Part shown: positions 1 to 13,448 of the stretch, piece after piece
Layout: every line of letters starts with the position of its first letter
How positions within the stretch are numbered: position 1 is the stretch's first letter
Source: Tubiluchus corallicola
Lineage: Eukaryota; Priapulida; Priapulimorpha; Priapulimorphida; Tubiluchidae
Reading direction: 5' to 3'
Assembly: GCA_030141605.1 (NCBI GenBank)
Contig: JAQGDQ010000230.1
Location: forward strand, 186,001 to 250,000
Length of the DNA: 64,000 bases
Program-made: the position numbers and the translations under genes
The notes under the pieces: model-generated
Told to the model about the DNA's origin: nothing
Databases searched by the model: none
Seen by the model: the letters and a program-made list of their open reading frames with translations, nothing else

Positions 1-1560
1 GTTTTCCTGCTCTTTGACATGCCGATCGCTTGCTTGTGTGCACTTGTGTAGTCACACACTTTCTGCGTTTGTTTTAAATAAAAGACTGTGTGCAATGCAT
101 AAAAATAGAAAAAATTATTTTCTCGTAGACAGTCTTAATGTAGAAGTCACATTACAAATGACAGTGAAGTTAAATGAAGTTAAGTGAATTTTGAAAACGA
201 ACTTGAAAAATAGGAAATATGAAAGCTAGAGCACAGTCTGTATTTGAACCAGAGAATTTCTGCTGACCCGGCAGACGACATGACCATGTCGAATAACAAA
301 TTTCTAGCTTAAACAGGTAGAACTCATGCCAGTCAGGTGAAAACAGCTTAGAGTAATCGAAACAACGTGAATTTTATACCAGAATATCAATGATACAAGA
401 CTCACATGCGTTCGTATTATTAAACAGACATTTGAATTTATAACATGGGTACATCTGAAGTTTGATTTCAATTTATTCGAACAAACGCAAGCCATATGTA
501 AATCGGCACTATGGATTACTAAGGAGAATAATGCTAGTAATTAGAAACATACGTTCTCTTAAACCGTGAATAAGATAGATGCTTTTGAGCAAGTTGACTG
601 TGTTCACATTGGAAAAGTCGGTGATTCACTTTGTTGAAAAGACATCATTGCTATTTTGACTAACTTATCAGTTAACCATGACATCATTCATCGCGGCAAA
701 ATGCGATTTGCTTCTCCCTTTACGAGGTTGTCTCGAAATCTAGGCTACATCGTAATTCTGAAAACAGATGAAAGCACATCATTTCAACCATAAAAGTCTT
801 GAATGAGTTATGTAACGGCTGCTCCAAAAATCTTTTTAGTCGTATTTATGAATATGTTAGATGTGCTATGAATTTATAGTGACAATAACTCACACAGAGG
901 GCGTTGTTATATAACATAGGGAGCTTTTCATTAATTTGTCAAATTTGTTTTCTGTTTCTCTTCACATTTTATTTTTAGTATATAATATCCATCGTACATT
1001 TGCTATTGTGCTATCCAAGTTTGGTCCTGTTGTGCATAATTTTTAAAACCATTAGCAAAGTAAACCTTTGTTTTGATTAAAATAATATTTTGCCTTAATT
1101 ACTTGCTTTCCTAAAAATAGGTTTTCAAATCATTTTCCTTTATCTCAATCACATTACTTTGTGCATTATTCTTAGTTGTTCATACGAAACCTCTTGTGAG
1201 GTTTCTTCATTTTCAAGACGCCTACACCCGCATCGGTGTTAGAACGACTTGCATTTAACTAACTGCCACACAGCAAAATGTCAAGCCCTTTTTGTTCGCC
1301 AAAGATAATTACACCTGAAAGGTTTTATTTTCGTATTTCTCGTGTGGCTCCGAGGATCATTATGGATTTGCTGCCATCATGCGAGCTAGCGAGCCTCCCA
1401 CGCATCATGCGTGGGTGTTTGTTATTTCAAAGGCCACTGTGAAAACCATCTTAGTAACGTGAAGCCGCGTCTCATTACAACTAATCATGGTGGCAATGAT
1501 TGTAATAAGATCACACAAGGAAAACTTTGTACATGAGAGACAGAAGGGGCAAGCCGCTAG

Positions 1561-1800
<240 letters not shown>

Positions 1801-2960
1801 TTGTACATTTCTATGATGAACACATAAACGTAGTGGAGGCTGTCATGTGATAATTGCAAGTTTATAGAAGCGCACAAAAAAGAAAAATGAGAGTAAAAGT
1901 AGAGACCGAGACAGACTGAAATAAAGAAAAGAGTGAGGAAATAGAGGAGACGTAAAGGGACGATAAGAAGGGATATGATGATAGTGTTAAGCTACCATCA
2001 TGTTTGTACGTCATTATTTTCGCGAAAATTTGGCACTTAGTTTTTGCTTTTAAAATTTCTTGTAGCACATGAAAAATAGTGCAGCAAAGCTATTCTCATA
2101 AACAGCAACCTATCCTGTTATGATAGTTTTTTACCAATCATTTATGATCGTGCTTATTGTAAAAATTTACTTTGAACTATTTTCATTTTTATTAGTTTTG
2201 CTCGTGTTTTTTCTCAGGCGGCTCATAACTTGGAACATAATTAATATTTGTGAGCATGCCGCCAGTTTTATTAACGAATTTTCTGAGCAATAAATTTATT
2301 CTTTGCTGAACAATAAATTTTGTCAACTAAGCATAGCAGAGGAACATAAAATCATGGTTTGGACAAAATTGGTTTCGCGTTGAGCAGCAGTGAATTTCTT
2401 ATGAATAATCATGGAATATTTTTAACATTGTAACACATCACAAAACGTCGATGTATAGGTTAAACATGAGCAACCCTACCAAGCGGAAGAGTCGCTGATG
2501 TCAAAGGCTTCACCACTAAGCCGGATAATTAGTGAAAGGGTCCACTGTGATCTGTTGTCTTTGAACATGCTATATCTCCATATCCAGCAAATGCCGTACT
2601 AGTCTCTCACTGTCACCTCATGTGATACGCCAAAATTTGAAAATGTGATTATTAACGATTAATGTCCAGTCGCAGTATCTCCTCCCTGCAATGGTATTTA
2701 CTCCCATCTACATTAAGATGTCAGAGTATATGCATGATTTTGACAATTATCAAAACAAACATTCTCTTTCCATGTATGCTGTTCTACATATTAGTGTGAA
2801 CAGTCATTCAGCTTGCGAAGATATAAGAAGACAAAGGAGAAAAATGGAAAAATGACAGAAAAAGAGAAAAAAGTAGAAAAAGAAAAATGCAGAAGAACGA
2901 GAAAGTAACGATTTGCTGTGCACGATTGAGAAAGTCAAGCTTACAGTTTCCAAACTTGTA

Positions 2961-2985
2961 GACGTCACGCGTCTTGGCTTCACCA
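2961..2985 (-). repeat. Dispersed 25-bp element, copy A (CRE-like core)
   Basis: The + strand reads GACGTCACGCGTCTTGGCTT and continues CACCAA-like. It matches 4892-4916 at all but two of 25 positions. Weaker similarity extends to the left (GTCA-AGCTT words in both). Likely a remnant of a dispersed repeat family of unknown type. Confidence 0.45.
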
Positions 2986-4388
2986 AAAACTTGTAGTATT
3001 GAACAGGCATTTGTGAGAAACAATTTTGAAGAAGATAAATTACTTTCTATGAATAATTTCAAAACGACAAAATAGTCTATATACCTGCTATAAAATTTCT
3101 AAAGTCTAAGCAACTAGGTCCACTGGAGTCTATTTTCTGAACCACAAGTTAAAATTTTGAGTATCTTGGCGTTTTCTGGACAAACATTTGGATATTTTGA
3201 TGCCCTTCATTGACATCGATTTCTTACCACGACTTTTTTGTTTTGTGAATGTCCCTTTTCTCTTCAGTCAAACAACTTTGTCACATCAGCTGATTGGTTA
3301 TTGATTCCTGATCGATTACTGATTGAATTGTTTTACTCTCATGCGCTTTTCTTCTTCAGATATTGACTTTTTTTATTTCTGATCTATTACTTAACGCTTT
3401 CGCCTTTGTATTTTGAAAAAGATATCCTATTCTTGTTTCTGGATGTGGGCATTACTAAACTACGTGACTATACCAACAAAAATAAAAAAATATGATAGCT
3501 CTTTTCTTTCGAAATGTAGAATGTAAACAGAAAGAAATGGGAATTTTAAAGTACACGTATATCCCAAAGAACTTTCCATACAAACTTATATTACTTAGCA
3601 TTACGCTCACCTGTTTGAAAGACTTATCTAACTGGAAAAGAAAATTCTAAATAATTTAAAATATTTCTTTCCCATCTGGTAAAACAGCATTGCATCACCA
3701 TGCTAGTGTGCGCCACTGATTCACCGAAAAACACGTTATTGATCATATTGATTATTTACCATAAAAAGTAATTTCAATTTTTTCTTAGTTAACGAAGAAT
3801 GCGCCGCAAATACCCTAATTATTTTTTTTAAATTCACGCAATGATATTTAAATTCGTTTAAAAACTGTGTTGAAATAGGTCAGACTAACGGTTTGCAAGT
3901 TTTATGCTGCGTTATTGCTGATGTAAGCCCTCTATGCAATTATATAGCACGTAAGTGATATATAAGTGATCAAGACGAATTTTTAAGCTTTATTTGTGAA
4001 GAATGTTTTCTTGTGCTTTAATTATAGCGTGTTAGCAGCAGCTGACCTGAATCTAATATAACATGGCTATTAGAAGCATCCAAAAGGAAGCCTGAAAGGG
4101 AATGTCTCTTGTGGTTTGCTGGTTTATCTCCTTTCATGCGTGACATTAATGAAAGTCTCGGTCATTTATTTCGGGAAAACACTATGCTAGTAATATATGT
4201 AGGTACAAGTTCCGATAGAACATGTTGAATAGAGGACGAAGAATCACTAACATGACAGCCTCATCTAAACAATTTGTTTTAGAAGTATGTAGTCTACGAT
4301 TATCGTTGTGCACCGCCTTTTAACACAAGACTCGTTGTCAACGAGCAAGGTGCTCAATCAGGCTTATCCTGTTTAAAGATTTTGCGTA

Positions 4389-4389
<1 letters not shown>

Positions 4390-4475
<86 letters not shown>
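4390..4475. repeat. (AAT)n microsatellite, about 28 units
   Basis: Pure TAA/AAT trinucleotide tract of about 86 bases. The poly-Asn and poly-Leu frames across it are artefacts of the repeat. Confidence 0.95.
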
Positions 4476-4891
4476 GACAGAATTTTAGGAGAAAAGATAG
4501 AATTTCAGATAAAAAGACTTTTAGGGAGATGAAAATATTAACTTTCTTCCAAGGTAGCTCATTTACCGTGTGAAGCAAATGAAGCCGTTTCTTGCTTCAT
4601 ATTAAGTAACAACTTTGAAAACTAATTTGAGCCATATCCTAGTTCACTCAGCAATGTTTGGTAAACAATTTAAAACAGAATTTATCCATTCCTCGGAATA
4701 TACTTCAACTCAGCCGGCTATATTGGTTATTGTTTGTCTGATTACTGCTCTTCTCTGAACATCGAAAATTGCTGTTATTAATCGGAAAATAATGAAGCGT
4801 TGTCAACAAGAATCACATTTCTCTTCATCTTAGCTCGGCTTTGCCTTCATCCATTCTGAAACCAATTTTAGTCAGAGCTTGACGTCGGAGT

Positions 4892-4916
4892 GACGTCACG
4901 CGCCTTGGCTTCATCA
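4892..4916 (-). repeat. Dispersed 25-bp element, copy B (CRE-like core)
   Basis: Near-copy of 2961-2985 with two mismatches, here preceded by T so that it forms a complete TGACGTCA palindrome at 4891-4898. A looser third relative (GTGACTTCAC, then TTGGCTTCAT) lies at 9787-9809. Confidence 0.45.
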
Positions 4917-5024
4917 ATACCTGCGGGTATTTCATGAAAAATAATAGAAACAGGTTAAGTTGAGGGAATTCAAAGACAGACACACTGTGAAAACCGGTAA
5001 TTGGCAATCCAATGATTTCGAGAC

Positions 5025-5081
<57 letters not shown>

Positions 5082-5085
5082 CGAG
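5025..5085. repeat. (GA)n microsatellite
   Basis: About 60 bases of GA dinucleotides with a few interruptions (GATA, GGGA, GACGA). Confidence 0.9.
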
Positions 5086-6011
5086 AGAGCTTAGCAGCCA
5101 CTCAGTATACTAATAATAATACACTATCCAATAAAAGGATGCAATTTCGCATTCAGCTTACTTTTGAAAATACGACAAAGCGAAATTACAATTTGAAGCA
5201 GATTGAAATGGGATTTTGAAAGTTCATAGTCTTTTAATTAAAGATTTACTAGTCTATCTATGAAATAATTCCGAATCAATGACAACAGGACTTCTATCAG
5301 TATGGTTACTACCTTCTGACAAACATTAATAATCTCTTACGATAGATTGGATTAGGTCAATTTCAGAATTACTCATAATTTTAGTGCCTTCATTTAGGTT
5401 TATCAACTCACTTTATATTTGCTGGCTCAATACAGTTTAATATTTAAAATTTATAGTTACAATTCGAGTATTTTTTTCGTGTTGCTGTGTGGAGCATGAA
5501 CGCTCACGCGTATTATAATCGTACGATTTAGCGGTAGTCATCCATGGAAGAATATGACACAGTTTTGGTTTTAGCGATAGCTCTATATTTAGCACAAATT
5601 GTAACTAATAATGTTATTCTTAGTATAAGCAATAATAGCAAGGCTTTCAGCACAATATTGTTGCTCTCAGCATTTGAGAAGAAAAATTCCCATGGCAACT
5701 GTGACGTCAGAGCTTACAGTGCTGCTTCTGTTGCTCTTCAGTTAACGAAATTAGCCAGGTTATTTGTATTGAACGCTGTTAATTTCTTGAGACAGCTACA
5801 GGTTCAGTGCTAAATGACGTAGGCTGAGTAGCTGTAGTATAGAAGCAGGTACTCAGAAAAAAAGTTATTTAGAAAATAAGTTGAAGCCTAGTCCAAGTAA
5901 GAGCCTGCGACTACAAAACATCAAGCTGATAGCAACGACAACAAGTTTAATGTCGCCGAGAGTGACAACAATGACGACAACCTCGATGACAAAACGATGA
6001 TTATGGCGAGG

Positions 6012-6158
6012 TGATGAGGAGAACGCTGCTGATTCTGCTACTGCTGCTGATGATGATGACGATGACAACGAAGATGGCAATGAAAATGATGGTGAAATGA
6101 AGCTGACGATGATGATTCTGTTGCTGTTGCTGATGATGATATTGATGATGATGATGAT

Positions 6159-6193
<35 letters not shown>

Positions 6194-6226
6194 TGATGAT
6201 GAAGATGATGATGATGATGATGACGG
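6012..6226. repeat. Imperfect GAT/GAC/CTG trinucleotide tract
   Basis: About 215 bases of GATGAT, GACGAC and CTGCTG-type trinucleotides with many substitutions. The minus-strand poly-His/Arg and poly-Val/Ile frames follow from the repeat and are not considered genes. Confidence 0.85.
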
Positions 6227-6810
6227 TTAAACACAAAGTAAAAAAGTGAAGAAGAAGAATAGGAAAAAAACAAAGGCTGAAATATTTGAGGTGAATGTTG
6301 TTGATAACAGTCATGAAGTAGAAAAAAGTAGACGAGGAGGAGAAAAGAAAGAGGAATTAATCAGGCACTGGCGGTATATGGGATGACAATGATAAATCAA
6401 AACAAGTGCAACACTCATTATTATTACACTTGGGATGACAAGAAACTTTCTAGTAAAGACAATGAAACAAGAAGTGAAAACTGTTTCGGCAGTGGAAAGG
6501 GAGCGACAGCAAGTAACAACAAAAACAATTTCAGTGGCGGCAATAACAACTAAAACAGTTGTAGTCGCCAGTCAACACAACAGCAGCAATACTGACAACA
6601 AAATAATAATAATATATAATAATAGAGCGAGATTACTATAATGTTCCCAATGTCCGTCATACATGTACAAGACTAACTGCTCGCTGATGCAATCAGACAA
6701 TAATGCAGCAGGTGCTGCCATCTATTCATGACAATACATACTTTGCAATTATTAAAGATGGAACTACAGCAACATTTCGAATCAGTTTTTGCAACGTCAT
6801 AACATTAATA

Positions 6811-6894
6811 CGAAAGCGTATTAGGGCCATTATATCCGATTGTAAAAAACGAGACTTTTTATAATCGGATATCATGGCCCTAATACGCTTTCGC
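6811..6894. mobile_element. Hairpin (foldback) MITE-like element with 9-bp flanking direct repeats
   Basis: Two 33-base arms (6811-6843 and 6861-6893) are inverted copies with 31 of 33 positions paired, around a 17-base loop that itself pairs AAAAA with TTTTT. The ends read CGAAAGCG and CGCTTTCG. The flanks carry a perfect 9-bp direct repeat ACATTAATA (6802-6810 and 6895-6903), as expected for target-site duplication. Nine-base duplications are typical of Mutator-like DNA transposons, but family assignment is inference. No coding capacity: it would depend on a transposase elsewhere. Confidence 0.7.
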
Positions 6895-7484
6895 ACATTA
6901 ATAAAACGAGACGCAATAAAATGATAAAATAAGGTAATCTTTCTTTTTAAACTACGCGTCGCCGTGTTGCCGTGGCAGCGTATTTCCACACTGTTTTCAA
7001 TACTCGCCACACTAAAAGTGCGTAAAATATTGCTTGCACATGAATGACTGAAAGAAGCGTTGTAGTGTGCTGGCACGAGGAAAGAGCAACCTATAGTTCA
7101 CAAGGGAGACTTGCCCTTATTAATGCTAATACTTCCTTGATCTTTGTTTGTTTGTTTCGCCACAAATTTTCCGCAAAAATGAATGCAGTAAGTTGCAAAC
7201 TATAAGGGATTAATCTCTTATCTTTCTTTACTGTAAAAAGCTAAATGTAGAATCGCTCTTGGCTTTTTGCAAAAAAGAATGAATAATTCTTACATGTACT
7301 CTTTGCAATCTTCGTACTGTGCCTTCAAGAACTTCTTGAGTGATTCTGGTGACAGTAATTTTAAATATACTATTTATTTATAATATTAAAATGTCCGTTG
7401 CGTATTGTTTTTTATCTTTGTAAAACTGTCAATAAAAGGACTAGCTGTAATAGTCTGCACACAATATAGCATTGATTGATTTCT

Positions 7485-7735
7485 ACTCAGCAGAAATCTA
7501 GAAAATTCAACAAGCGTTAAGCAATCTGGAATCTTTGCTGCCTAAAGAGGACTGAGATTGGAGAAAAAGTTAATTATTTGCAGTAGAATTACCTTACTGC
7601 TCACAACTAGAGATTTCCACATTAAAAACATACATGAAGCTACCATCTACAAGTCAACAATGAAGATGATTCGGCAAATTCTATTTAGCAAGAAGAACGA
7701 ATTATAAAAAAGATAGTAAAAAGAACATACGAAAA
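7485..7735. repeat. Interspersed repeat, copy 1
   Basis: Shares a long collinear but diverged similarity with 8612-8885: ACTCAGCAGAAATCTAGAAA against ACTCAACAGAAACCTAGAAA, then AACAAG-GTT-AGCAA, TGGA-CTTTG and CCTAAAGA-GA-TGAG words in the same order, later CTACCATCTACA against CTGCCGTCTACA, and AAAAAGAACATAC against AGAAAGAACACAT. No ORF is retained. Family unknown. Confidence 0.6.
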
Positions 7736-8611
7736 TTCATTTATAAAAAGTACAACATTTTTATTTAAAACTTGCTAAGCCAGTTCAACTCACAGGCTGC
7801 TCATCTAGATAAAAGCATGACTCGTACTGTATGACTCAGCAATGATTTTCAACGCGTATTTTTAAAACTGGTGATTTTTCCTGGTCAAATCTGTTCGAAA
7901 ACTAGTTAAAATTTACAAAGCTCTAGTGCTACTTCAGACTATATTTTTATGGAGTGGGAATAAAATTTAATTTTGCATGATTTAATGCGAAGGGTAGCGT
8001 AATAAGCACATTGTTATCCTGCAACTCATTGTCATTTATGCTATTTCTACGCATCTACGTAAATACTATAAATAACGTATAATTATAAAATACTATAAAT
8101 TTTAACGTTTAAAGGTTAAAGTGGAGTTTTTTTTCGCGTCTGCATTTTTAAACAGCAATATTAAGCGCCGGGTATATGTATCGTTACAATGTGTTGTTTT
8201 TTATATACTTTTCGGCACTCGGAAGCCAGGAATTATGCACGAAACGGCACGACCTACTTATTGCAGTAGATTGTGACAACACCAAAACCTACTTACATGT
8301 ATTATACATCCTCTCTCAGCGAAAGAAATGTAATAGGACAGATAGACCAGCAGAATCAATTTTCTTGGAAGCCTATTGTGTATTTCCCATTCTTTCGTTA
8401 ACCAGGCCTGGCATTGTTTAACTTCATAGCCAGGCACACACCGTGACCACGTAGGTATTCCGACAACTTCAGCGGTTGAATTAGCGTTTAAAGTTCTGCA
8501 AAAAATATTACAGTTTTACATAGAATCATCTCTAGTTAGACCAACGCTCAAAACCGACTGCGGCTATAGCTGAATGAACTGTTGTTGTTGTTGATGTGGA
8601 GAATGGTAACA

Positions 8612-8885
8612 ACTCAACAGAAACCTAGAAATTTAACAAGTGTTGAGCAAACTGGAGCCTTTGTTCCCTAAAGAAGATTGAGGATGGAAAACAACAGAGA
8701 AAATTATTAATTTGTAATTGTAGAGCTGACAGTGTCTGTAACGTTCTGGCAACTACTACGTTGGTGCTGCCGTCTACATGCAAGTAATGAAAAATATTGC
8801 TGATCGGCGAGTGTTCTTTGTGAAAGAATCTTTGATAGGAAAACGAAGTCATATACAAAAAAAAACAACAGAAAGAACACATCAT
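8612..8885. repeat. Interspersed repeat, copy 2
   Basis: Diverged relative of 7485-7735 in the same orientation, about 1.13 kb apart. The GTGCTGCC-TCTA word also occurs at 6712-6724, hinting at a third fragment. This could be an old non-autonomous transposon or a local segmental duplication. Confidence 0.6.
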
Positions 8886-9433
8886 CTGTAAGTGTACGAG
8901 TGTCGCTACCTGTGCAATATTCTTTCATATGTACGTGTGTATTTTTATGGATACATATATCAGTATCTGATAACCAGTTGTTAGTATCAGCTGCATCTTA
9001 ATCTCAGTTATCGCCTGGTTTTTCTTTTTATAGCGCATGTGAAAGCTAAACAAATTATCCTAATGTTTCTTCTGCGAAACTGATGTGCTTAAGCCAGCCT
9101 TTCCTGATTTGTACTTCGTAGCTTTTGTAGGTATCGTAAATCTTACAAGTAGTTCGTTTAGTGGCTACTAGGTGGCAGAAAGATGCAGTTAATCGCAGAG
9201 CCTTCACACTCACATTAACTATAACAGTCCAAATTTAAGCTCGAACACAGTTATGAGTAAGTAAGCAGCTAATTTTTCTACCACGTAGGACATTTAAGTG
9301 CCATTAAAAATTTTGATGAAACTGTTACGAATATTAATTATTATCGGCAGTTTTTCAATAACAAGGTAACACAGAGTAATTGAAATAACCACTAGCTTGT
9401 TGAAAACCCCTATGAGCTTTTGTATCTTCAACT

Positions 9434-9690
9434 ACGACAACGACGATGACTACTATAAGGACAAAGGCAATGACAATGACAATACAACAACAACACAACA
9501 ACAGTAGCAGCAACAACAATAGCAACGACGACAGCAACAGCAACAACAATAACAACCATGGCAGTAGCAGCAACAGCAGGGACGATGACGATGTCAGCAA
9601 CAACAGCAGCATCAGCAACAACAGCAACAGCAGCAACAACAACAACAACAGTAGAAACGCCGACAACAATAGTAGTCGTAGGCTCGCAAC
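9434..9690. repeat. Imperfect CAA/CAG/GAC trinucleotide tract
   Basis: About 255 bases mixing CAA, CAG, AGT and GAC units. The + strand frame across it is Asn/Ser/Asp-rich and the minus strand Leu-rich. Composition is explained by the repeat and no start or domain argues for a gene. Confidence 0.85.
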
Positions 9691-11639
9691 AGCAACAATA
9701 ACACTCTAAATGTCTAACATATCAGTACGTTGACAACTATATTTATGGAGTAATTTTTATATGCGCCCTGGGGTTGAATCCGCCTCGTGACTTCACCATT
9801 TGGCTTCATTCCCTAGAGGGCTGTAATTCGGTTATTTTATTGTTGTGTAGAACACGACGATTAGCCTTATCGCTGAGGAGTAGCAGTCCGGGTGTGATGT
9901 GTTAATTTGCTGATAAGAAGCAAATCTCGTAAGCCGAGCAGTGAAAATTAATTACTTGTTTCTCATTAGGCAAGTTATTGCTATATAGCGGCCACTAATA
10001 TTGCTGCCGAAGTGAATCAACTGGATCTTGTATATTAAATTTGTGTAGAATGAGATGATAATAATTATCAAACGGGTTAGAAGATATTAGACAAAAATGA
10101 TGAGGCTTCTATCAAGTGCAAATGTTAAGTTGCAGCCTGAGAAAATATAATAGAGCAGTTGAAACAGTTGCTCTGTTACATAATATTACATCGTCTGTCT
10201 TCTATGCACTGTCGGATGACAAACTATAACTGACTGCCAACCAACAACCTACATAGAAAAATTGTCATTGAAACTAAAAAAGCTCGTTTTTTAAGAAAAA
10301 GCAAGAGAAAAGCTACTCAATAATTTGAATCAATTTTTTAATTTGAATTGAAAGTGGCAACCCTTTTAAAGTTTCAATGGTATAACAACTGCAGTGCAGC
10401 GCTGGCCATGGCGGCAAGGGTGATGTAATTTGCTTATAATTAACATAGTGAATATGCAATGAATTTCTTTTTTCTTCACTGTTTTTATTACAGAACGAGC
10501 ATTTCTATGGCTTCTGTAAGTAATTGACGTAATCTCTTCAACGCCGTTGCCCATATGGCACGGAAACCCACGAGCTAACAATGGAAGGCGGAAGAAATTA
10601 GTGAGGAGGATCCCACAGGGGCGAGACGGCGAAAAGATAAAGTGAAAATAAGGGTGGTTAACGTTAAATTTGCTTTGGCTGGGATAGGCGTAAGCTGCCA
10701 TTTGTATAAATACAAATACAAAAAAATGCTACAAAATGTAGTAAAATGTAACAAATATTGTGTAAGTACGTAATGAAATGCGTGAAATAAAATTGTAAAC
10801 ACCATTTTCTGATGTTTCGAGTACGTTATAAAAAATTACAATATAAAATGTAATAGAAATGGAAATTTTCTAGTCTTTTTATTATTGGTGTTTGATTAAT
10901 AATAATGTGGACTACATTTGTTTGTTTTATTTAAGAATTCGTAGATTATAGGTTTTCCTGTCCAATGTTTGTGTTTCCATGAGAAAATCGTTTCCAGTAT
11001 AACAAATACGAGGTCAGATGGTTTATGTTCAAAGCCTCAAAATCTTAAATAGACTTTAGGAGCCAGCGTTACGGCGTTGCCCGCAAGGCAACTCACCGTC
11101 CGGCAAATCGCAGATGGTATACTACAAGCGCTGATTTCATTGAACGGGAATACTGTTGTGTAACAGAAGAGGTGGAACTAAAATAAGGTTTCTGCCAAGT
11201 CGAAATTGTACTGTAGAATGCTACAAAATGTAGTTTTATCTAAGTTTTTGTTAGTATGAAATCTAAAATTAAGACACAGAGAAAAAAACATTTTTGTGCA
11301 TATGATGCTCCATGTAACTTAATAACTGTTGGATCACGTTGTTGTAATGTTGTTGTATAAGGTGTGATTTAACGACACCACCCCCTCTTCCAAACAGGGA
11401 AGAGGGATATTAGCTCTTGGGACGCACGTCTTGGATAGCTCATAATAGCGTGTAACAGGGATAATGGGGATTAGAATAAATTGAAATCATTGCCACTCTT
11501 AAGCAACTGATCCCCTTAATAGTTTAATGCATTTTATATACGAATAATAACCACCTGTTAGCAGAACTGTTTTAGCCTGACAATGTCTATGGAATAAAGT
11601 TGTATAATCATTTGTTACTGGATTATATGGCGGTCGGAT

Positions 11640-11664
11640 ATATATCTATATATATATATAATAT
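11640..11664. repeat. Short TA-rich microsatellite
   Basis: TATATCTATATATATATATA-type tract, with a comparable short TA tract at 57975-57992. Confidence 0.7.
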
Positions 11665-12886
11665 GAAAATTTATATTTTCGTGCAAGTTATTAACCGTTT
11701 GCCTACTGGGTATTGCATAAATATACGTGTGACGTAAAACAGTCGTAATACACCTACGGAGAAGTGTCATGCTTTTTTGGTATCAGAACGTAGTATAACA
11801 TGTATTTTACACATAAAAAATCACACGACCGGGAATCGAATACCTAGCCAAACATTATCATCTACATGCGACCATGCACCACTACAGCATTTCAGTCACC
11901 TGTTAATCATAGTTTTACTTATAGTTTTACTTATAAAACCCAAAACCAAGAATCTTGTTTCATAACTGCCAGTATTACATTATTAAAGAATAAAAAACAA
12001 CAATAATAATTGCTAATTGAAAAAAAATTGTTGAAGTAGTTTTAATTCATTTTGACCTAGACCACATTTCACACCCAGATCAATTCTGTTCATGCTTATT
12101 ACCCGATGGGCGGAGATTCGTTTGAAAGATGAAATATAACCTAAACGTGCTAGAGTGAGCGGTCATAAATATTCTTTGGTTTCTGAAAAGAGGCTGAGCC
12201 ACGCAAGGTGACGAATTCTAAATTCAGTGGGTCGAACGATGGCTGTTATGCGGAATATGTGCGTTAATTAGTAATAATATATCACTGGCATTATAGATTT
12301 AAACAGACATAAAGCTTAATACTTGCAAACATACGTGTTAAATGTTCAAATTAATAAAACTTAAATAGATACGTGATTAAATAAATAAATAACAAGAAGT
12401 AATGTGTTAAAATTTTGCTGCTACATTGAACTTTTTCATGCTTTAAAATGTTATAAATAGTTAATCCGATGTGAAACAGATTGGTTTTTGTGGTCTTAAA
12501 ACATTTTCTATCTGCAGCATCAGCATCACTAACATCACATTTTTATTCCGCACAAATATATTAATTCGTTCTAGCCGCACTAAACCCCAGTGCGTAACGA
12601 TGAGCTGAGCAGAGGTATGTTTCGAGCCACTAATACTTTTCAAGAACTTCAGATTATATTCGATGATATTTATTACCTCATTGCTTGCAGGGCTAAGACT
12701 TCGTCAGATTATACTTCAAAATTATATGTCATACAATTAATTAATGGTTGTTGCCATAATGCATCTCCAAATTTAAATAAATACTCTGCAAACTCAGTAA
12801 AAAATTTAAAAAAATTCCACATCGAAAGAAAAAGAGGGAAGATAAATAAAGGGGAGAAAGAGAGCTAGGTATTATTAGCAGTTTTA

Positions 12887-13448
<562 letters not shown>

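Noticed and set aside
6726-7076. 116-residue minus-strand frame
   Set aside because: It reads straight through the hairpin element, giving an artificial palindromic peptide; no recognisable domain.
9355-9709. Asn/Ser/Asp-rich and Leu-rich frames
   Set aside because: Fully explained by imperfect CAA/CAG repeats; no domain or splice context.
9771-9790. tRNA B-box-like GGGGTTGAATCC
   Set aside because: No matching A box, acceptor stem or anticodon arm can be folded around it.
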